Notes under the pieces: model-generated | The model's input: only the letters and a program-made list of their open reading frames with translations | What the model was told of the DNA's origin: nothing | The model's database searches: none | Origin: Ligustrum vulgare | Taxonomy: Eukaryota > Streptophyta > Magnoliopsida > Lamiales > Oleaceae | DNA length: 64,000 bases | NCBI GenBank assembly: GCA_963555705.1 | Contig: OY743188.1 | Location: 28,045,383 to 28,109,382, forward strand | Direction: 5' to 3' | Program-made: the position numbers and the translations under genes | Shown: positions 58,990-64,000 of the stretch, piece by piece | Layout: each line of letters begins with the position of its first letter | Numbering within the stretch: the stretch's first letter is position 1

Positions 58990-60600
58990 TCCATTTCTAG
59001 GGTTACTGCGTCTTCCATTCTTCGCCTTCGTCGGTGAGTTTTGTTCGATTCATGCCATACCAGTTCTAGAAAAACCAAAGATCTTTGATAGATGTATTTC
59101 CCAAGTTTTTTTTATTGACTTCAAATTTGAATTTTATTTTCTTTGTAGAAGCTTTTGATTAATTTCTTCTGAAGGAAATCACACTATTGTTCATCTTGTG
59201 TTATCTGATTTTGCAGCAGTAGTGACATATGGTCGAAAAAATATGCCATTTCCTCATCTTGTTCTCCAACTTTTCACTGCTGTTTGGGTATGTTCTCTTT
59301 TTTGCTTTCTTCCGTAAATGTTTTCTTATTTTTATCTCTATTCTATTCACAAGTGTTTTTTCGTGGTTTTGGATACATGGGTTTGTGCACCAAAATTAAT
59401 CTAAAATATTCTGTGCCCACATAAATTAACAAATAAGTCTTTGTTATCAAATTTTCGAACATTTTTCTGGATGATTAATCAAGGTATGCCACTTCCCACT
59501 TATTATCTCTTGTGCTTTTTACTGTGTGTTGATTTCATAAGCATGTTCTATTGTTTGTAGAAGTGGGGGAAATCAATATGAAGGAGTTTCCATCATGTCA
59601 TGTTTGGGGAAAATGGGGTTCGAGTTGCTAAGTTTTCTTCTTCAAATACTAATAGTAATAGAGCTGCCCTATGATGACTTTTGTTCATCATTGTAGATTG
59701 CTTGAAAAATCTTGCTTGATTATTGTAACTCGGAGTAAGAATTTAATGGGTGAAATCATTCCGGTATTGATCTCTCAGGTTGTGAACTCTTTGTTTCTTC
59801 TGAAATCTACGAAGTAGGGAATTTTCATCATAAGCAAAATATTTTAGAACAGTTTTAATTAAATTTTGTTATTCTTTTAGCTTCATTGTCGTTTTTGATT
59901 TCCTTAAGTACTTGTAATATATAATCTTACCCTTGAAATAAGTCATATCAACTGGCAATGACTTGCTCAATCACTACCACTTTTGCCCTGTTCTTGTCCA
60001 AAAAACCAAAAAAGAAAATGTAGTAGAGTATATAAGTTTCATGATGGATTGTAACTAAGTTATTAAAAAATAAAAATACAATAACAATAACAGGAAGCTA
60101 ATTTATTTATTTATTTTGGCTAACTGGCCTATGAATTTTTTGTCCAGTATATTTTTTTTGTACTCAGCTATTTCAGATTTTTATGCTAAATTTCCTATAG
60201 AAGCTATTATCCTGAAAATCTTATGGCTTGGTAATTATTTTGGGTCTCCCAAAGGTACAACGGGAAATTTTGAAGATGCAAGATAATTGGATTTGTGTGG
60301 AAACTAAAGAAACAAAACATATATTGATACGGAGTTATTTGGGGTTCATTTATTACTAAGAGTGACATGTTAACATAGCATTTCTTTTGGAAAATAGATC
60401 AACTTATTAATATATGTTGTTTATCATCTTACGAGTTTTTTTTTATGTAGCTGATTATGAAACATTCAGCTATTGATGTTTTCTGTCTATTCCAGGGGAT
60501 TCAGATGATCAATACCAGTCTCCAGCTCTAAATAAGAAAAGTGACTTCCAACGTATCCCATGGAAGGATTTCTCGATAGGTTGTTTTACAGCCATGATTA
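58990..60600 (+). other. Exon-like blocks in the Helitron, source gene not recognised
   Basis: A leader-like TTTCTAGGGTTACTGCG at 58992 ends at a possible donor GGTGAGTTTT (59033). A block at 59217-59287 sits between TTTTGCAG and GTATGTTC and reads MPFPHLVLQLFTAVW. Another at 60496-60579, after TATTCCAG, reads DSDDQYQSPALNKKSDF and IPWKDF. Splice-like borders suggest pieces of an intron-containing gene or genes. I cannot name them. Confidence 0.4.
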
Positions 60601-60667
60601 TTCTAAGATCCTAGATTTCCATCATTTCCACTGATTTTGCGGGAAATACATTTCAAGCTTCAAACTT

Positions 60668-61376
60668 GAAGTTAAAGGTAAATTAGGGACTTCTTTTTAT
60701 GTCCTTGGTAATAATTCAGATTTTTATTTTTCAGTACCCTATGCATTCTTTCTATCAATTGAATGTCTATGCCCTAGGGGTTGAACTACTTATTGAACAC
60801 TTAACTTTCAATTTGAGTTGGTCATTTGAAGAGAGTAATGGATGGATTTATAGTGTCATTTTTGGTTAGGAACTTTGGAATCTACTAAATCTAATGCTAT
60901 TAAGTAAATGTTCCTGGTATTAGTTAAAGCGAGATTTCTTTCCATATAGATCTCCAATCCTATTGGTTTAACTACATCTTTTATTTTAAATTATCTTGAA
61001 TTTGACACAGTTTTCAGACCTAAACTTAAAGGCAAATTAGGGACTTCATTTTATGTCCTTGGTAATAATTCAGATTTTTGTTTTTCAGTACCCTATGCAT
61101 TCTTTCTATCAATTGAATGTCTATCCCCTGGGGGGTGAACTACTTATTGAACACTTAACTTTCAATTTGAGTTGGTCATTTGAAGAGAGTAATGGATGGA
61201 TTTATAGTGTCATTTTGATTAGGAACTTTGGAATCTACTAAATCTAATGCTATTAAGTAAATGTTCTGGTATTAGTTAGAGGGAGATTTCTCTTAATTTA
61301 GATCTCCAATACTATTGGTTTAACTACATGTTTTATTTAAATTATCTTGAATTTGACACAGTTTTCATTACATTAT
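60668..61376 (+). repeat. 354-bp tandem duplication inside the Helitron
   Basis: Two copies with ~354 bp offset, both containing TAATTCAGATTTT, TTTTTCAGTACCCTATGCAT and GAAGAGAGTAATGGATGG. They differ by few substitutions and small indels. An ORF of about 60 codons occurs in the second copy (61053-61241). Confidence 0.92.
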
Positions 61377-61434
61377 TCTTGTTCAAATATGAAAGAATTC
61401 CTTTTTGTTTTTTAACATTGATGGTTTTTCTAGA

Positions 61435-61543
61435 ATCGATATGGTGATGTATATTGAAAAAACAACTAGGGAAACTCTTGGATATTTTATATTGGGTTAC
61501 ATGTCAGCTGTAATTCTCCTAGCAGAAGCAACAATTCTTCTTG
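61435..61543 (+). other. Exon-like block, unrecognised
   Basis: It lies between TTTTTCTAG and GTGGGT and reads MVMYIEKTTRETLGYF with a hydrophobic tail (SAVILLAEATILL). It has no named domain. Confidence 0.35.
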
Positions 61544-62460
61544 GTGGGTGGCGTTGATTTGTCTCTCTTCTCAATTCTTATAAACGTCGTGAAAAAATGA
61601 GGTGTTTGTGTAGGTAAAAGTAAAAAAATAATTAAAAAAAAACATTTTTATCAGTTATTTTTATTTTTTACTCACTCTTTAGAAAACATTCGTTTTGGCA
61701 TCTAATTGAGTGATTAATACTCCATGAAGCAACTCTTATATTTCCCAATTGTGAATTGGTTCTTCTATTCTTCTATTTTTGTTATTTCCATTTTTCTAAA
61801 CAGGTTGCCACTTTTATACCTCGTGTATATGTGTGCCTGCGGCTCTGCACATACTATTCCTTGTTCTAGATTGGAATACTGACATTTTACTATTTTAGAT
61901 TTAGATAAACAAGTTTAGACATTTTGCTTAAAATATGCTTGTATGTGTATATTCTTTCTACTTACATTTTTTTTACATCTTTTAACCTGTTAAATTACTG
62001 AAAATATACATTTGTTCATTTTTTATATATTTTTATTTTGACTTTTTCTAAGGATGGCCACATGCTATGCTCCTTCCATTTCATACAATTTTCTCAACCT
62101 CATTCACCTTGACAAGGATGCAAACACTATTTTTTAAAAGACAAGTTGATTTATCCTCTCTCCTTTTAATTGTGCTCCCTTTAATTGCAGATGAATGTTA
62201 ATACAGACAATTATTTTATAAATTTTATTAGATTTGTTATATCTTGTCCCATCTTTGAAATAAACATTTACCAAAATTATTCACACACATATATGGACTT
62301 CAAGAAGTAGTGGTTTTCCAGTGGACCACACAATTTGGTAGTGGCTTTGTTTGATATTGGTTTTCCATACGATAATTTTCTTCATTTTTGGGTACACTGA
62401 ATATTTCCAATTTTCTCCAAACAATTCACTTCCTTTGAAGTGAAGAATTTTTTATGGCAG

Positions 62461-62579
62461 TTGATCCTGATACAGAGCAAGTGACTATGAGTTTGATGCC
62501 GTGAAAGAATAAATGGAAGATCAGACGGACCAATGATGGCAGAGTTGGGGTTATGGGTGTAGATCACATGTATATGAAG
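62461..62579 (+). other. Exon-like block, unrecognised
   Basis: It lies between TTATGGCAG and GTAAATAT. It opens VDPDTEQVTMSL but contains a stop. Its position just before the CESA-like exon might mean a common source gene, but no alignment is convincing. Confidence 0.35.
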
Positions 62580-62736
62580 GTAAATATTTTCCCTCAATTT
62601 AAAATTTAAATAGAATTTGGCATGCTATTTGCTTGTATCTTATCATGTATAACATTATTTCTTTGACGATAACACAGGGAAAACGTATGCTGAAAAAAAA
62701 AAAAATGTGTTTTACTCAATTTTATGTTCACAACAG

Positions 62737-62846
62737 GTGTTCTTGGTATATAGTAGTGTTCGTGATATTGAAGGGAATGGGTTACCTCATCTCATTTATG
62801 TTTCTCGTGAGTACCACAAAAGGCTGGTACATTAAATGCTTTGGTA
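62737..62846 (+). pseudogene. Cellulose synthase (CESA-like) exon fragment
   Basis: After an acceptor ACAACAG the sequence reads VFLVYSSVRDIEGNGLPH then LIYVSRE, matching the CESA stretch that precedes the conserved KAGA-NAL block. The family's usual residues after SRE are partly deleted, and one base is lost before a KAG-NAL-like remnant, so the frame breaks. In the whole enzyme this lies in the plasma-membrane glycosyltransferase 2 domain that makes cellulose. From memory it looks closest to secondary-wall CESA8-type proteins, but CslD or other CESAs are possible. The exon begins exactly at a splice site, so genomic DNA was captured. Confidence 0.75.
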
Positions 62847-62908
62847 GCTTTATACCTTTGACCCCCCATATTTCCTTTCGTACTAATCGTTTTTTCAATT
62901 TATGCAAG

Positions 62909-63004
62909 GAAGCTCAAAAGCTTGAAGAAGATGAAAACGACAAACAAGTCAAACGAACGACAAGATATCTTGCAAATTATGTGGCGAGGAAGCTCAAAGC
63001 TTGA
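62909..63004 (+). other. Exon-like block with terminal stop, unrecognised
   Basis: After TTTATGCAAG it reads 31 charged residues (EAQKLEEDENDKQVKR, then LANYVARKLKA) and a stop TGA at 63002-63004. It looks like the last exon of some gene and does not belong to CESA. Confidence 0.4.
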
Positions 63005-63120
63005 TAGATTGACTCTAATTTTAAGATATATTCTTATGGAACCATTTTTATAAATCAACTTTGATAGATTGACTCTAATTTTAAGATATATTCTAATGGA
63101 ACCATTTTTATAAATCAGCT
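63001..63120 (+). repeat. 60-bp tandem duplication
   Basis: Two copies of TTGATAGATTGACTCTAATT... differ at a few positions. Confidence 0.95.
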
Positions 63121-63439
63121 TGTTACTAAATGTGACATGAGAATCCTTGAATTCTTATTTTTTTATAATGAAACTACATAACTAAGTACATTTACCCAAT
63201 CTTAACATTAATTATTTATGTTCAAATAACATCTTTTTTAATTTCAATGCTACGAGAATCATCACAAATATAAATTGTCTCGTGCAACGTACATAGCCGT
63301 TTACTAGTATTAGATATATGAAAGCTTGGAAGACCGGGCATACACTATTGTATTGTGCCAAACAGAAAGATCAAGTAGAAAGAAAGTTGCAGGGGTATAT
63401 GAGATTATTCGCTAGCAACAATTTCAACATAACTAGAAG

Positions 63440-64000
63440 TAGAGGTGTCAAGACGGACGGGCCGACCAGACCCGTGAAAACCGACCCGGATTGACCCGGG
63501 ACCGCGGGCCGACCCATGACCCGTGCGGGCGGTTCACAGGTCAAGAAATTGTGAACCGCAAGTTTTGCGGGTCAAACGTTCGCGGGCCGCGGTTAACCCG
63601 CTGGCCCGTAAAAATAAAATAAAAAATAAACCGTTTTTATTAAATATGGTAACATTGAAAATCTCTCTTCTTCTAGAAACTCTAATACAACTTTTAAAGT
63701 AAAATCTTATTTCTTTCTCCCTAATAGCTAAAAATATAATTTTTTTGACAATAGTAATTAGAAATACATTTATCATTTAATTGTTATTTGTTTATATTTT
63801 ATTTAAATTTGCAAATTTAGAAGTAATTCATATAACATAAACTATAATTTTAAATTCTATGTAAATATTTTATGGTATAAATATGAATTTATCATTTTAA
63901 TCATTTTGTATTTAGAAACTTGACAAAAAATTTGGTATAAATATGAAAAATCTATGTTTTTATTCATACGGGCTAAATCAGAACAAACCGCGACCCGCAT
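63440..64000. mobile_element. hAT-like element, cut by the window end
   Basis: It begins TAGAGGTGTCAAGACGG and is followed by dense GGGCCGACC/GACCCG words, then AT-rich sequence. GC-rich words (ACGGGCTAAATC, CGCGACCCGCAT) return at the window end. The architecture is the same as at 36287 and 55138. The right end and target duplication are outside the window. The reverse ORF at 63534-63776 lies inside it and is not a gene. Confidence 0.55.

Larger units (their letters stand above)
58815..63307 (+). mobile_element. Helitron (4.5 kb), non-autonomous, with gene fragments
   Basis: The 5' end TCCCTACTATATATAAAG follows a host A. The 3' end has a short imperfect palindrome CTCGTGCAACGTACATAG (63279-63296), then CCGTTTACTAG and a host T. 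TC start, hairpin, CTAG end and insertion between A and T with no target duplication are the Helitron hallmarks. No Rep/helicase is visible, so it is non-autonomous. The interior has many AG|exon|GT blocks, including a CESA-like one at 62737, and a 354-bp tandem duplication. Helitrons are known to carry host gene pieces. The ends are by eye and the 3' palindrome is weak. Confidence 0.72.

Noticed and set aside
62633..63004. Single 123-codon ORF as an intact gene
   Set aside because: Its frame crosses an intron-like region and reads the CESA-like exon out of frame. Only the last ~31 codons look exon-like.

Overview
This is a gene-poor, repeat-dense window of nuclear DNA from a flowering plant, probably a eudicot. 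The evidence is many plant LTR-retrotransposon lineages (Athila-like, Tat-like, Tekay/chromovirus-like and copia), plant Helitron, hAT, Stowaway and Tourist-type elements, a tRNA-derived SINE, and AT-rich spacers. I see no intact host gene, rRNA, tRNA or CRISPR array. The host-gene material I recognise consists of captured fragments inside mobile elements.

Layout. (1) 1-9.76 kb: the 3' part of an Athila-like Ty3/gypsy element (RT, RNase H, integrase, 3' spacer, 3' LTR), split at 1968-5217 by a solo LTR with a 5-bp target duplication. (2) 9.76-13.62 kb: a 5'-truncated Ty1/copia gag-pol with its 3' LTR. (3) 13.6-24.2 kb: AT-rich spacer with small elements (Tourist-like, hAT MITE, SINE, a CCGTTTGGTAA-ended MITE family), two old LTR remnants and a 218-bp foldback. 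(4) 24.2-33.85 kb: a solo LTR of the Tat family, interrupted by a complete 8959-bp non-autonomous LTR element (24417-33375, minus strand, TSD GAGAT). That element has long LTRs, no gag, protease, RT or integrase, a broken chromodomain remnant, and an antisense fragment of a LOG-type cytokinin-activation gene. (5) 33.85-40.4 kb: AT-rich spacer with MITEs, a 528-bp hAT derivative, Helitron-like ends and a Stowaway. (6) 40.37-64 kb: a nest. An old Athila-like 5' LTR/gag was entered by a second Athila-type solo LTR, and that by a young complete Tat-lineage element (42563-54804, minus strand, TSD ATTCT). The outer gag also carries another solo LTR (56829-58487) and a 4.5-kb Helitron (58815-63307) with a CESA-like exon piece and other exon-like blocks.

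How the parts work. The Tat element has LTR promoter signals (G-box about 25 bp upstream of a TATA box, seen in all three family copies), a PBS and a PPT. Its gag-pol is broken by stops and frameshifts and one integrase catalytic Asp is replaced by Glu, so this copy should depend on proteins from relatives. On the opposite strand it carries a separate gene with its own TATA box and two GT-AG introns that keep frame, but with two TGA stops. The long-LTR element would likewise need a helper, most likely a Tekay-type chromovirus.

Limits: alignments, repeat units and terminal repeats were read by eye. Family names rest on motif recognition without database searches. Boundaries supported by target duplications are reliable; boundaries of old fragments are approximate.
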